Shown: positions 32,801-40,649 of the stretch, piece by piece
Layout: every line of letters starts with the position of its first letter
How positions within the stretch are numbered: the stretch's first letter is position 1
Assembly (NCBI RefSeq): GCF_001426705.1
Contig: NZ_LMFC01000002.1
Location: forward strand, 166,559 to 230,558
Source of the DNA: Cellulomonas sp. Root485
Lineage (GTDB): Bacteria > Actinomycetota > Actinomycetes > Actinomycetales > Cellulomonadaceae
DNA length: 64,000 nt
Reading direction: 5' to 3'
Translations under genes and position numbers: made by a program
Notes under the pieces: generated by a model
What the model saw: only the letters and a program-made list of their open reading frames with translations
What the model was told of the DNA's origin: nothing
The model's database searches: none

Positions 32801-34222
32801 ACCGCAGCGGCCCGACCGCTGGTTCGCGGACGCCTGCGAGATGGGCTCGATCGGCAGGCGCTGGACCTTCGTCGCCTTGGAGTAGCGCGAGATGCGGGCC
32901 GTGCCGGGGTCGATCACGTAACGGATGCCCGGCACGGTCAGCGACGTCTCCGCGACGTTGGTGGACAGCACCACGCGCCGGTTCTGGTGCCGCTCGAACA
33001 CCCGGTGCTGCTCGGCGGCCGACAGCCGGCTGTACAGGGGGAGGAGCTCGACCGCGTTCGGGCTGCGCGGGTCGGTGACGCGGACCCCGAGCGACGAGCG
33101 CAGGGCGTCCTCGGCGTCGCGGATCTCCCGCTCGCCCGACAGGAACACGAGGATGTCGCCGGGACCCTCGAGGCACAGCTCGTCGACGGCCTCGCAGATC
33201 GCCGTCATCGGGTCGCGGTCCTCGGCGCCCCGCTTCTTGACCGGTGCGCCCTCTTCGACGTCCGGGGACAGCGGCCGGTACCGGATCTCCACCGGGTAGG
33301 TGCGGCCGGTGACCTCGACCACCGGGGCGGGTTCGCCCGCTGCGTCCGCGAAGTGCCGGGCGAACCGGTCCGAGTCGATCGTCGCGGACGTGATGACGAC
33401 CTTGAGGTCGGGGCGCTGGGGGAGCAGCCGCGTCAGGTACCCGAGGATGAAGTCGATGTTGAGCGACCGCTCGTGGGCCTCGTCGATGATCAGCGTGTCG
33501 TAGGCCCGGAGCATCGGGTCCCGCTGGATCTGCGCCAGCAGGATGCCGTCGGTCATCACCTTGACCAGCGTCGACTCGCTCGACTCGTCGGTGAACCGCA
33601 CCTGGTAGCCGACGATCCCGCCCAGCGGAGCGTCCCCGACGAGCTCCTCGTTGATGCGCTCCGCGACGCTGCGCGCGGCGATCCGGCGCGGCTGCGTGTG
33701 GCCGATCTGTCCGGCCCGGCCGCGACCGAGCTCGAGCGCGATCTTCGGGATCTGTGTCGTCTTGCCCGACCCGGTCTCACCGGCGACGACGACGACCTGG
33801 TGGTCGCGCAGCGCCTCGCTGATCTCCGACCGGCGTGCGCTGACGGGCAGCTGCTCCGGGTAGACGATCGGCGGGAGGTCGACCGCGTGGCGGACCTCGG
33901 CCGCACGCGCGCGGCGGGCGGCGGCGCGGGCGGGATCGTCGCGACCCGACGAACGGCGACGCGGCTCGTCGCGACCCGACGAACGGCGACCCGGCTCGTC
34001 GCGGCCCGACGAGCGCGACGAACGCCGGCTCGAGCCGGGCCGGTCCGACGAAGGCGGGTCTGACGGCTGCTGATCGGACGAGGGCTGCCGGGGGGCGGCA
34101 TCCGCGGCCGGCGCCGGCTGCTCCGCCGTCGTCGGCCTGCGCCGGCCCCGTCCGCGGCTCCTGCGGGGTCGCCCCGCACCGGACCCGGGCGGGTCGACGG
34201 GGGAGGGGGGCGGCGTGCTCAC
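29870..34222 (-). CDS. hrpA: ATP-dependent RNA helicase HrpA
   Basis: 1450-aa DEAH-box helicase. It has Walker A GETGSGKTTQ, GYQVRFTDESS, motif II IIDEAHERS (DEAH), SATI (motif III), HELICc with STNVAETSLTVPGI, the QASANQRSGRCGR motif VI, then HA2/OB and a very long DUF3418 C-terminus, the full-length HrpA layout known from E. coli and actinobacteria. HrpA has been linked to mRNA processing and to rescue of stalled ribosomes. The basic, Ser/Arg-rich N-terminus carries a short tandem repeat. Start: GTG at 34222 (VSTPPPSP, GGGAG upstream). GTG at 34246 with AAGGAG is a real alternative. Confidence 0.92.
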   Translation of the reverse strand: MSTPPPSPVDPPGSGAGRPRRSRGRGRRRPTTAEQPAPAADAAPRQPSSDQQPSDPPSSDRPGSSRRSSRSSGRDEPGRRSSGRDEPRRRSSGRDDPARAAARRARAAEVRHAVDLPPIVYPEQLPVSARRSEISEALRDHQVVVVAGETGSGKTTQIPKIALELGRGRAGQIGHTQPRRIAARSVAERINEELVGDAPLGGIVGYQVRFTDESSESTLVKVMTDGILLAQIQRDPMLRAYDTLIIDEAHERSLNIDFILGYLTRLLPQRPDLKVVITSATIDSDRFARHFADAAGEPAPVVEVTGRTYPVEIRYRPLSPDVEEGAPVKKRGAEDRDPMTAICEAVDELCLEGPGDILVFLSGEREIRDAEDALRSSLGVRVTDPRSPNAVELLPLYSRLSAAEQHRVFERHQNRRVVLSTNVAETSLTVPGIRYVIDPGTARISRYSKATKVQRLPIEPISQASANQRSGRCGRVADGIAIRLYSQDDFDTRPLYTEPEILRTSLASVILQMIAVGVATTPEDIGDFPFVDPPDTRAVRDGVQLLTELGALGDGRLTETGRALAQLPMDPRLARMIVEGGRRSVAREVMIIAAALSIQDPRERPVEEREKADLSHSRFTDPTSDLLTYLNLWHYLRDQQRDLSGSAFRRMCRSEHLNYLRIREWQDVVTQLRELAKPLGIVVNAPRSAQEADGLQLEWDGDRIHVAILAGLLSQIGMQEATEVAAPSRGKTPGRTDRRARNEYLGARGARFAIFPGSGLARKPPAWVMAAELVETSRLWGRDVARIQPEWAEEVGAHLVRRTYSEPAWSTKQGAATAFEKVLLYGVPIVNQRRVLYAKVDPEHARELFVRHALVQGEWTTHHAFFHENRRLLAEAEGLEARARRRDLVVDDNTLFAFYDERVPDDVVSSRHFDQWWKSARRDDPDLLTFTRELLVGEAGAIDESAFPSRWPQGDLRLPLTYQFEPGTEADGVTVHIPLSTLARLTPDGFGWMVPGLREELVTATIRSLPKPVRVQLVPAPDVARGVDAWMTEHTADWEDTVRAGDAAPSFRDVFRRAVRELRDVDVPEDAFDDDRLPPHLRMTFRVVGDRGGVVDEGKDLAVLQRRLAAQTQQAVDDAVRTAVRAAMEEARKASPDTPTPSTTAPTLARPSTAGSTAPSTAPAVDVERTGLTTWPADLPELPEVVEVGRVRAYPSLVEEKGTVAVRALADESAVPEASRRGLRRLLLLDVGLATGRITTRWTGTQALTLAASPYPSTEALVRDVQLAAIESLLTAPATSIRTLDAYTAVRTAVRDRLEDTVFTVVTDLVAVLTAWRELDAEIRSRSSLALLATAQDIREQAARLVHDGFVSETGADRLPHLARYLRAARHRLVKAADNPQRDADLAWQVQDVEALYDDAVAERPHDPEVTAVRWLLEELRVSLFAQQLGTPVPVSTTRIRKALTSPARA
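33937..34015 (-). repeat. 30-bp tandem repeat in the hrpA N-terminus
   Basis: Units start at 33937, 33967 and 33997. The first two differ at one base, and the third is partial and diverged. They encode SSGRDEPxRR-type decapeptides of the basic N-terminal tail. Coding repeat, not CRISPR-like: there are no unique spacers. Confidence 0.75.
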
Positions 34223-34262
34223 GACGTCCCAGTCTCCCAGGTGCACGCCGCCGACCGCTCCT

Positions 34263-35339
34263 TCATTCGTCGTCGGCGAACGCGCGGTACGGCCCGACGG
34301 GTGCGGCGGACTCGCCCCACTCGTCGTTGGCCCAGGCCGCAGCGGCGCCGAGGAGCCCGGCGACGGCCGGCAGGGTGGACCGCAGCCGGACCGCTCCCCA
34401 GCGCCACCGGGTGGTGAGCAGCTGTCGGTAGCTCGGCGACGGGACGCCCTCCGGTCCGACGCGCGGGCGGTCCTCGTCGGCGCCGAACAGGAGCCAGCCG
34501 GTCATCGCGAGGATCCACGCCGCCGAGGCCAGGTCGACCGACCGGGTCCAGCCGGGCTCGTGCACGAGGTCCGGCAGGTGCGTGCCGAGCGTGGCCGTGA
34601 ACCGGTCGAGCAGCTGGTCCGTGAAGCCCGGCGGCGGGTCGAACACGCACCAGCAGGTGGAGAACGGCATCGCCGCGTAGGCCGCGTCGTAGGCGGCGTG
34701 GTGCACGGTCGCGCCCTCCAGGTCGACGAAGCGCCAGCCGTCCGTCGTGCGGATCGCGTTGTCCGGGCACGTGTCGGTGGGGGAGACCACGTCCGAGGCG
34801 GGGTCGCGGTGGTCGAGGGTGGCGACGAGGTCGAGCTCCGCATCGAGAGCGCCATCGGGCGGGAGGCCCAGGACGTCGTCGAGAAGCATGCGCGCACCGG
34901 TCCGAGCGGCAGCCGACGGCTCGTCGGCTGACAGGTCACCCAGCGCGGTGCCGAACAAAGCGGTGGCGTCCCGCGACCGGCCGAGCGCGTCCGCGAGCGC
35001 CTCGACCCACTCGAGCGCACCCGCCCACGCCGCCGACCGGTCGTGGCCGAGCAGCAGGTCGGCGAGCGTCGGACCGGACCCCAGGTCGGTCATCACGATC
35101 AACCCGTGCACGCGGTCGACCGCGAGCAGGTCGGGCGTGTGGTCGAGCACCGTGAGCCCGGCGACCTCCCGGGTGAACGCGGCCGTCGACCCGTCGGGGT
35201 AGCGCTTGACCACGACCGGGCCGGACGGGGTCAGGCAGCGCAGCACCAGCGACCTGGTCGAGCCGCCGAGCGGCTCCGGGTCGGTCACGGGCGCGCCCAG
35301 GGCGACCGACGCGAGCCGCAGGGTGTGGTCGGAGAGCAT
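34263..35339 (-). CDS. Aminoglycoside-phosphotransferase-like kinase
   Basis: 358-aa protein with an APH/ChoK kinase fold: VVVKRYPDGST (ATP-binding Lys), a hinge VMTDLGSGPTLADLLLG, the catalytic loop SPTDTCPDNAIR (Asp and Asn kept, but the usual HxD His is Thr), and RFVDLEGATVHH in place of the DFG-like Asp segment. Likely phosphorylates a small molecule; drug resistance cannot be claimed. ATG 35339 is preceded by GGAAGGA. An in-frame start at 35372 adds 11 residues. It ends 40 bases before hrpA. The Thr substitution may lower activity. Confidence 0.65.
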   Translation of the reverse strand: MLSDHTLRLASVALGAPVTDPEPLGGSTRSLVLRCLTPSGPVVVKRYPDGSTAAFTREVAGLTVLDHTPDLLAVDRVHGLIVMTDLGSGPTLADLLLGHDRSAAWAGALEWVEALADALGRSRDATALFGTALGDLSADEPSAAARTGARMLLDDVLGLPPDGALDAELDLVATLDHRDPASDVVSPTDTCPDNAIRTTDGWRFVDLEGATVHHAAYDAAYAAMPFSTCWCVFDPPPGFTDQLLDRFTATLGTHLPDLVHEPGWTRSVDLASAAWILAMTGWLLFGADEDRPRVGPEGVPSPSYRQLLTTRWRWGAVRLRSTLPAVAGLLGAAAAWANDEWGESAAPVGPYRAFADDE

Positions 35340-35479
35340 GCACGTCCTTCCGTCGCGGGGAGCGACCAGCATGACGCCGCCACGCGACAGCTGCTGCGTC
35401 GTTCCGGCGACGTCGTCCCCCGACTCTTCTCGTCGGTGCGGCCGGGGTCTTGTCGGACGCGTGAGGCAGAACTATGGTC

Positions 35480-35493
35480 TGTTTGTACAAACA
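35480..35493. promoter_or_regulatory. ArsR-type operator candidate
   Basis: tgtttgtacaaaca is a perfect 14-bp palindrome 19 bases before the arsR-like start. It is AT-rich against a GC-rich background and lies where the promoter/leader should be, so autorepression is likely. Confidence 0.6.
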
Positions 35494-35512
35494 AGAACTT
35501 GTGGAGGTTCGG

Positions 35513-35824
35513 ATGGCCGATGTCGCCCCTGCGCTGCGAGCGCTGGCCGACCCGGGTCGTCAGCGCATCCTTGCTGTCGTACGTGACCGACCCGTCGCGG
35601 TCGGCGACATCGCCGAGCAGGTCGGCATGTCGCAGCAGGCGACCTCGCACCACCTGCGGGTGCTCCGCGAAGCCGGTCTGGTCACCGAGCAGCGCGACCG
35701 CACGCGGCACCTGTTCGTCGTGCGGACCGACGGCCTGGCAGCCGTTCGCGACTACCTGGACGACTTCTGGCCCACCCACCTGCGTGCCCTGAAGAGTGCG
35801 GCCGAGGCGGCGTCCCGTGGCTGA
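35513..35824 (+). CDS. ArsR/SmtB-family transcriptional regulator
   Basis: 103-aa winged-helix regulator: ALRALADPGRQRILAVVRDR, DIAEQVGMSQQATSHHLRVL (recognition helix), then the wing EQRDRTRHLFVV. No Cys or His cluster for metal is visible, so it belongs to the non-metal branch that often pairs with SRPBCC/AHSA1 genes. Indeed the next gene (SRPBCC) overlaps it by 8 bases. ATG 35513 with GTGGAGG. An upstream in-frame ATG at 35474 lies in the operator and is rejected. Confidence 0.85.
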   Translation: MADVAPALRALADPGRQRILAVVRDRPVAVGDIAEQVGMSQQATSHHLRVLREAGLVTEQRDRTRHLFVVRTDGLAAVRDYLDDFWPTHLRALKSAAEAASRG

Positions 35825-36242
35825 CTACGCGACGTCCATCCACATCGACGCGCCCCCCGAGATCGTGTTCTCCCACCTCGTGGTCGCCGAGCGCATGGTG
35901 ACGTGGATGGGCCACCGCGCCTCGCTCGACCCCGTGGTCGGCGGCGAGTTCGCCGTCGACATCGGCGGGTCGCTGGTGCGCGGTGAGTACGTCGAGGTCG
36001 AACCGCCGCACCGGGTCGTCGTGTCCTGGGGGATGGCCGGGAGCGACGACCTGCCGCCCTCGGCGAGCCGCGTCGAGTTCGTGCTCACGGCCGTCGACGG
36101 CGGCACCCGGGTCGACCTGTCCCACACGGGCCTGCCGACGAGCCGCGCCACCGGGCACGCCGACGGCTGGGCGCACTTCCTGCCCCGCCTGGCGACGCGC
36201 GCGGCAGGCGACGATCCCGGCCCCGACACCTGGGCCGGCTGA
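35817..36242 (+). CDS. SRPBCC / AHSA1-like ligand-binding protein
   Basis: 141-aa START-like fold protein (AHSA1 subfamily): TSIHIDAPPEIVFSHLVVAE, MGHRASLDPVVGGEFAVDIG, RGEYVEVEPPHRVVVSWGM, and a C-terminal helix DGWAHFLPRLATRA. Such proteins bind hydrophobic ligands and are commonly co-encoded with ArsR-type regulators. GTG start at 35817 inside the arsR 3' end gives translational coupling. The ligand is unknown. Confidence 0.8.
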   Translation: MADYATSIHIDAPPEIVFSHLVVAERMVTWMGHRASLDPVVGGEFAVDIGGSLVRGEYVEVEPPHRVVVSWGMAGSDDLPPSASRVEFVLTAVDGGTRVDLSHTGLPTSRATGHADGWAHFLPRLATRAAGDDPGPDTWAG

Positions 36243-36266
36243 CCGACCACCACCGAAGGAGGAGCC

Positions 36267-36644
36267 ATGAAGCAGCACGTGCTCGACCTCGTGACCGCCT
36301 ACCAGGACGCCTGGACGTCGGGGGACCTCGACTCCGCGGCGACCTACCTCGCGCCGGACTTCCGGTTCGAGGGCGCCGGCGCGTCGTTCACGTCGGCAGA
36401 CGACTTCCTGCCGTTCCTCGCCCGGTTCGGTGGGCGGATCGGGCGCGGCTGGCGGCAGGTCGCAGCGTTCGGCGACGGCGACGAGGCACTCGTCATGTAC
36501 GAGCTGCGAGGTCCCGCCGGCCAGGCGCTGCCGCTGACCGTCGACCACTTCGTCGTGCGTGACGGCAAGATCGCCGCCGAGACGCTGGTGTTCGACACCG
36601 CCGCCTTCGGGCAGGCGATGACGGGCGCGGCTGCGAGCCACTGA
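36267..36644 (+). CDS. SnoaL-like / NTF2-fold protein
   Basis: 125-aa NTF2-like protein. The cone fold is indicated by LVTAYQDAWTSGDLDSAATY, LAPDFRFEGAGASFTSADDF and VDHFVVRDGKIAAETLVFDT. Members include small-molecule isomerases/cyclases and non-enzymatic sensors; no clear catalytic His/Asp pair can be assigned here. AAGGAGGAG precedes the ATG. It is the third gene of the ArsR-SRPBCC operon, 24 bases downstream. Confidence 0.72.
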   Translation: MKQHVLDLVTAYQDAWTSGDLDSAATYLAPDFRFEGAGASFTSADDFLPFLARFGGRIGRGWRQVAAFGDGDEALVMYELRGPAGQALPLTVDHFVVRDGKIAAETLVFDTAAFGQAMTGAAASH

Positions 36645-36708
36645 CGACCCCGGCGGCACCGAGCCGTCAAGCGGTCGCCGTCTCGTCGTCGACCGCCCCG
36701 CCGCGCCG

Positions 36709-37371
36709 TCAGTCCATGCAGAAGAGCTTGACCTCGGCGATGCCGAGCGCGTCCGGCCCGTACATCTGCGCGAACAGCGCCGCGTCCTGCTCCGTCGCGA
36801 AGTAGGTCGAGACCACCGACGCGTTCTCGGGCAGCCCGAGGGCTTCGGCGGCGCCCTGGTCGCAACCGAGGTCGCCTTCCGAAGGCTGGTACCCGAGCTC
36901 GGTGATCCGTGCCTCGGCGGCGTCGGCCTCCGGAGAGTCGAACGAGTCGACGACCGCCACGTACGTCCCCCAGACCACGGCGCCGTGCACGAGGTCGGCC
37001 GCCTGGGGTGGCGTCGCCGGCGGTGTCCTGAGGGTGGCCGTGGGCGAGGGGCTCAATGACGGTTCCGGCGTCTCTGACGGCTCCGCCGTCTCCGACGGGG
37101 ACGGCGCGGGAGCCGGGCTCGACGTGACCGTCTGGTCCGGCGCGACGGGCAGCTGCTCAGGCGGTGCCGTGAACGCGTTCGCGGTCACGATGCCGACGGC
37201 GAGGACGGCGGCGGCTCCCACGGAGACAGCGGCGATGCGGCGGGTGCGGAGACGTCGGATCTGGGTACGGATGTGCAGGGCCTCCGCTCGGACGTCGGGT
37301 GCCGCGAGAGTGGAGATGCGGGCCTCGTGGTCGGCCAGCTCTCCCAGGAGGTCGCGCAGCGGGAGGGTCAT
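36709..37371 (-). CDS. Membrane-anchored protein coupled to an ECF sigma factor (candidate anti-sigma)
   Basis: 220 aa: a cytoplasmic N-terminus of about 45 residues (LLGELADHEARISTLAAPDV), one membrane helix (AAVSVGAAAVLAVGIVTANA), a long Pro/Ser/Thr linker, and a small extracellular domain with two Cys (GDLGCDQGAA and KLFCMD). Its ATG overlaps the sigma-factor stop (ATGA), a typical arrangement for a co-expressed anti-sigma factor. The N-terminus has no ZAS HxxxCxxC motif, so it would be a non-zinc type. Function inferred from context. Confidence 0.6.
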   Translation of the reverse strand: MTLPLRDLLGELADHEARISTLAAPDVRAEALHIRTQIRRLRTRRIAAVSVGAAAVLAVGIVTANAFTAPPEQLPVAPDQTVTSSPAPAPSPSETAEPSETPEPSLSPSPTATLRTPPATPPQAADLVHGAVVWGTYVAVVDSFDSPEADAAEARITELGYQPSEGDLGCDQGAAEALGLPENASVVSTYFATEQDAALFAQMYGPDALGIAEVKLFCMD

Positions 37372-37913
37372 GGCTCGCTCCTTCCGGTCCGGATCGTGGT
37401 GACGGCGGTCGCGTCGTCCGGCAGGACGTCCGGCCCGAGCGCGGTGCGGAGCTTGGCGGTGGCGTCGGACAGGTACCGCTTGACGGCGCCGGTGCTCAGG
37501 TCGAGCTCGTGAGCGATCTCCGGGACGGTGAAGTCGTCGAAGAACCGCAGGACCGCGACGGCGCGCTCACGCGGTGCCAGGCCGGCGAGGGCGGCGCGGA
37601 CATCGAGCACAGCCGCCGTCGCGTGCTCGGGTGACGGGGCGTGGTCGGTCTCGGCGAGGAGGTGGGCCCTGGCACGCCAGGAGACCGAGCGCCGCGTGGA
37701 GTCGATGAAGATCGTGCGGATCACGGCGCGGACGTAGCCCTCGGCGGAGTAGACGTCGGTGAGGCTCCGCGGCTTGGCGAACGTGCGGACGATCGCGTCG
37801 TGCGCCAGGTCCTCCGCCTCGCTCCGGTCGAGCGTGAACAGGGCGGCATAACCGACCAGCGCCGAGCGCCGGTCACGCAGCACCTCCTCGAGCACGTGGT
37901 GCCAGACCGGCAC
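37368..37913 (-). CDS. ECF RNA polymerase sigma factor (SigE-like, sigma-70 family)
   Basis: 181-aa ECF sigma factor. Region 2 is seen in FTLDRSEAEDLAHDAIVRTF, followed by a Trp-Arg-rich -10-recognition helix (SWRARAHLL). Region 4 is LAPRERAVAVLRFFDDFTVP then EIAHELDLSTGAVKRYLSDA, the -35-binding HTH. No region 1 or 3, as expected for ECF. GTG start at 37913 behind AAGGGGG. Its signal is probably sensed by the membrane protein encoded directly downstream. Confidence 0.86.
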   Translation of the reverse strand: MPVWHHVLEEVLRDRRSALVGYAALFTLDRSEAEDLAHDAIVRTFAKPRSLTDVYSAEGYVRAVIRTIFIDSTRRSVSWRARAHLLAETDHAPSPEHATAAVLDVRAALAGLAPRERAVAVLRFFDDFTVPEIAHELDLSTGAVKRYLSDATAKLRTALGPDVLPDDATAVTTIRTGRSEP

Positions 37914-38059
37914 GCGTCACCCCCTTGTCCGTCCGAGCAAGCCGTCATGGAAGACAACGAGCGCCCACCCCTAACCGTTGGGGTCGGCGACGGGTGATGA
38001 CACGCGACGCGTCTCTGGCTGCCGCGTGCGTGCCTCCGGCTCGGACCTACAGTGGCCCG

Positions 38060-38569
38060 ATGAGCGATGGCGCCGCCGCACAGACCGAGGGGGAGCGTCG
38101 TGCACTCTCCGGGCTCGAGACGTCGGGCATCGACTTCCAGGTGACCCGGCACGGGCGGGTCGGCTCGTTGGCGGAGGCGGCGGAGGCGCGCGGCATCGAC
38201 CCCGCCGGCATCGTCAAGACGATCGTGGTGCGCCGCGGGGACGACGACTTCCTCTTCGTGCTCGTGCCCGGCGACCGGACCATCTCGTGGCCCAAGCTGC
38301 GCGCGCTGCTCGGGGTGTCCCGGCTGTCGATGCCGGACGCGGACACCGCCAAGGACGTGACCGGCTACGTGCGCGGCACCATCACGCCGTTCGGGTCGCT
38401 GACTGCGTGGCCCGTGGTCGCCGACTCGCGCATCCGCACGCGGACGGTGTCCATCGGCGGCGGGGCGCACGGTGTCGCGGCGACCGTCGACGGCGCCGAG
38501 CTGGTGAAGGCGCTCGACGCCACGGTCGCGGACGTGACCGAGCCGGAGCCCGAGCGCGCTACTTCGTGA
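38060..38569 (+). CDS. YbaK/EbsC-family aminoacyl-tRNA deacylase
   Basis: 169-aa YbaK/ProX-fold protein: VGSLAEAAEARGIDPAGIVK with the family Lys (K53), then TIVVRRGDDDFLFVLVPGD, RTISWPKLRALLG and GYVRGTITPFGS. YbaK relatives hydrolyse mischarged Cys-tRNA(Pro) and other misacylated tRNAs. ATG 38060 chosen; upstream in-frame starts lie in the promoter region shared with the sigma gene. Its 3' end overlaps the convergent PPOX gene by 11 bases. Confidence 0.82.
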   Translation: MSDGAAAQTEGERRALSGLETSGIDFQVTRHGRVGSLAEAAEARGIDPAGIVKTIVVRRGDDDFLFVLVPGDRTISWPKLRALLGVSRLSMPDADTAKDVTGYVRGTITPFGSLTAWPVVADSRIRTRTVSIGGGAHGVAATVDGAELVKALDATVADVTEPEPERATS

Positions 38570-38951
38570 CGAAGGTCGTCGGCCGGACCGTGAGGATCAC
38601 GCGCTTCGGGGCGTCGGTGATCTCGTAGTCCTGGCCGTACCGCGTCTGCAGCGACTTGTAGAAGCTGGCCACCTCGTCGTCGGGGATCGTCTCCACGACG
38701 GCCCCGCGGACCTCGAGCGACCGGTACGGGTCCTCGGGGTCGTGGATCGAGATCGCGACCCGCGGCTCGTTCTGCAGGTTCTTGAACTTCTGGCGGGTCG
38801 ACGTGTGCGTGAACCGCAGCACCTCGCCGTCCCACACGAACCACATGACGCTGCTGTGCGGCGAGCCGTCCGGCGCGACCGTGGCGAGGTGGGCGAAGAG
38901 GGGCCGCTCCAGCAGGTCGGCGTGGCTGGCGGGGAGCTCGTGGTGGGCCAT
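38559..38951 (-). CDS. PPOX-class (FMN or F420-dependent) oxidoreductase
   Basis: 130-aa split-barrel protein: LLERPLFAHLATVAPDGSPH, SSVMWFVWDGEVLRF, TRQKFKNLQNEPRVAISIHD, and YRSLEVRGAVVE. This matches the actinobacterial PPOX family that includes F420-dependent Rv1155-like reductases. Cofactor (F420 or FMN) cannot be fixed from sequence. ATG 38951. Tail-to-tail overlap with the YbaK gene leaves no room for a terminator between them. Confidence 0.8.
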   Translation of the reverse strand: MAHHELPASHADLLERPLFAHLATVAPDGSPHSSVMWFVWDGEVLRFTHTSTRQKFKNLQNEPRVAISIHDPEDPYRSLEVRGAVVETIPDDEVASFYKSLQTRYGQDYEITDAPKRVILTVRPTTFVTK

Positions 38952-39100
38952 CGCACGAGGCTAGCTCCGCTGCCGCACGGGAACCTCCCGGCGTCCACAT
39001 CCGTTCGCGATGTCGTAGGTACCCCGGTGCCCGGAGGGGTAGCGTCGAGCCGCCGGAAAGCAGATCCGGCCACGGGGGCGAGAGCTGAGGAGAGTTCGAC

Positions 39101-39430
39101 GTGATCGATCGCGCGCCCGCGGCCGGAACCATCCGGGTCGACGCCCAGGACACGAAGACCGTCATCAGCCTCGTCGGAGAGATCGACGCCGCCCTGCGCG
39201 ACGAGGCCGGGGCGTGCATGGGCGTCGCGCTGGTCAACGGGCTCCCCGTGGTCATCGACTCCACGCTCGCGACCTTCATCGACTCGTCCGGCATCGCCTT
39301 CGTCCTGCAGCTGCACCTCGCGGCCTCCGCGGAGCAGATCCCCGTGACGCTCCTCGACCCGCACCGGGTGCTCCGGGACGTGCTGGAGATGGTCGGCCTC
39401 TCCGGCGAGGTGCCCGCGGCGACTGTCTGA
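39101..39430 (+). CDS. STAS-domain anti-sigma factor antagonist-like protein
   Basis: 109-aa single STAS domain: VISLVGEIDAALRDEAGACM, then VIDSTLATFIDSSGIAFVLQLH with the phospho-acceptor Ser62/Ser63 in DSSG. Homologues are phosphorylated by an anti-sigma kinase to gate a sigma factor. No kinase or SigB-like gene is in the window, so its partner is elsewhere. GTG start at 39101 with GAGGAG. A 149-base intergenic region precedes it. Confidence 0.8.
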   Translation: MIDRAPAAGTIRVDAQDTKTVISLVGEIDAALRDEAGACMGVALVNGLPVVIDSTLATFIDSSGIAFVLQLHLAASAEQIPVTLLDPHRVLRDVLEMVGLSGEVPAATV

Positions 39431-39485
39431 CGCCACCCCGAGCCCGGTCAGCGGGTGTGTCGGTGGGCTGGTCTACGTTCGCCGC

Positions 39486-40649
39486 ATGCGGTTGTTGCAC
39501 ACGTCGGACTGGCACCTGGGCCGGTCGCTGCACGGGGTCGATCTCCTCGACCACCAGGCGGCGTACCTGGACCACCTGGTCGACGTCGTGCGCGCCGAGG
39601 ACGTCGACGCGGTGGTGGTCGCGGGGGACGTGTACGACCGCGCGATCCCGCCCGTGGAGGCCGTGACGCTGCTCTCGGACACGCTCGCGCGGCTCGCGGA
39701 GCACACCACGGTCGTCGTCACGTCCGGCAACCACGACTCCGCGACGCGGCTGGGTTTCGGGTCGGCGCTCATGCGGGACCGGGTCCGGCTCCGGACGCGG
39801 GTCGCCGGGCTTGCGGAGCCGGTCGTTCTTCCCGACGACGAGGGCGACGTGCTGGTGTACGGCATCCCGTACCTGGACCCCGACTTCGCACGCGTCGAGC
39901 TGGCCGACGGCCCTGAGCTGCTGGCCCGGTCGCACCAGGCGGTGGCGGCTGCGGCGATGCGACGGATCCGCGACGACCTGGCCGGTCGTCAGGGCTCTGT
40001 CCGTCCGCGGTCGGTGGTGGCCGCGCACGCGTTCGTGATCGGCGGCGCCCCGACCGACTCCGAGCGGGACATCCGCGTCGGTGGCGTCGACCAGGTGCCC
40101 GCCGGGGTGTTCACGGGGGCGGACTACGTGGCGCTCGGGCACCTGCACGGCCCGCAGCAGGTGTCCGGTGTCGACGGCACGGTCCTGCGCTACAGCGGGT
40201 CGCCGCTCGCCTACTCGTTCTCCGAGCAGCACCACGCCAAGTCGACGGTGCTGGTGGACCTGTCCGGCGGTCAGGTGCGCACCTCGCTGGTCGCCGCCCC
40301 GGTGCCGCGCCGGCTCGCCGACGTCACCGGCACGCTCGAGGAGCTGCTGGGCGCCGCGGGCGATGCGCACACCGACGCGTGGGCGCGCGTGACCGTCACG
40401 GACGCACACCGCCCGGAGGACCTGTACCGCCGCGTGAAGCAGCGGTTCCCGCACGCGCTCGTGGTGCACCACCGCGCGGCGGTCTCGGCGGAGTCGTCCC
40501 GCACGAAGATCGTCACCTCCGCACACGACCCGCTCGACGTGACCGCCGACTTCCTCGCGCACGTCACCGGGCACCGCCCGACGCCCGCCGAGGCCGAGGT
40601 GCTGCGGCGCGCGTACGAGGACGTCGCCGCGATGGAGCGGAGCGCCTGA
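39486..40649 (+). CDS. sbcD: Exonuclease SbcCD, nuclease subunit SbcD
   Basis: 387-aa Mre11-type phosphoesterase. Metal-binding motifs in order: HTSDWHLGR, VVAGDVYDR, TSGNHDS, VAAHAFV and LGHLHGPQ, then YSGSPLAYSFSE. With SbcC it cleaves DNA hairpins and protein-blocked ends. Capping region after residue 270 is typical. ATG 39486; the stop overlaps sbcC by one base (TGATG). Confidence 0.95.
   Translation: MRLLHTSDWHLGRSLHGVDLLDHQAAYLDHLVDVVRAEDVDAVVVAGDVYDRAIPPVEAVTLLSDTLARLAEHTTVVVTSGNHDSATRLGFGSALMRDRVRLRTRVAGLAEPVVLPDDEGDVLVYGIPYLDPDFARVELADGPELLARSHQAVAAAAMRRIRDDLAGRQGSVRPRSVVAAHAFVIGGAPTDSERDIRVGGVDQVPAGVFTGADYVALGHLHGPQQVSGVDGTVLRYSGSPLAYSFSEQHHAKSTVLVDLSGGQVRTSLVAAPVPRRLADVTGTLEELLGAAGDAHTDAWARVTVTDAHRPEDLYRRVKQRFPHALVVHHRAAVSAESSRTKIVTSAHDPLDVTADFLAHVTGHRPTPAEAEVLRRAYEDVAAMERSA

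Noticed and set aside
33937..34015. Possible CRISPR-like direct repeats
   Set aside because: Units are contiguous, in frame and translate into a repetitive basic peptide; no spacers.
30005..34063. A 1352-codon + strand frame antisense to hrpA
   Set aside because: Composition typical of antisense GC shadows; hrpA has complete helicase motifs.
34263..35339. An aminoglycoside resistance gene
   Set aside because: Only the general APH fold is recognisable, and the catalytic-loop His is replaced by Thr; resistance cannot be claimed.
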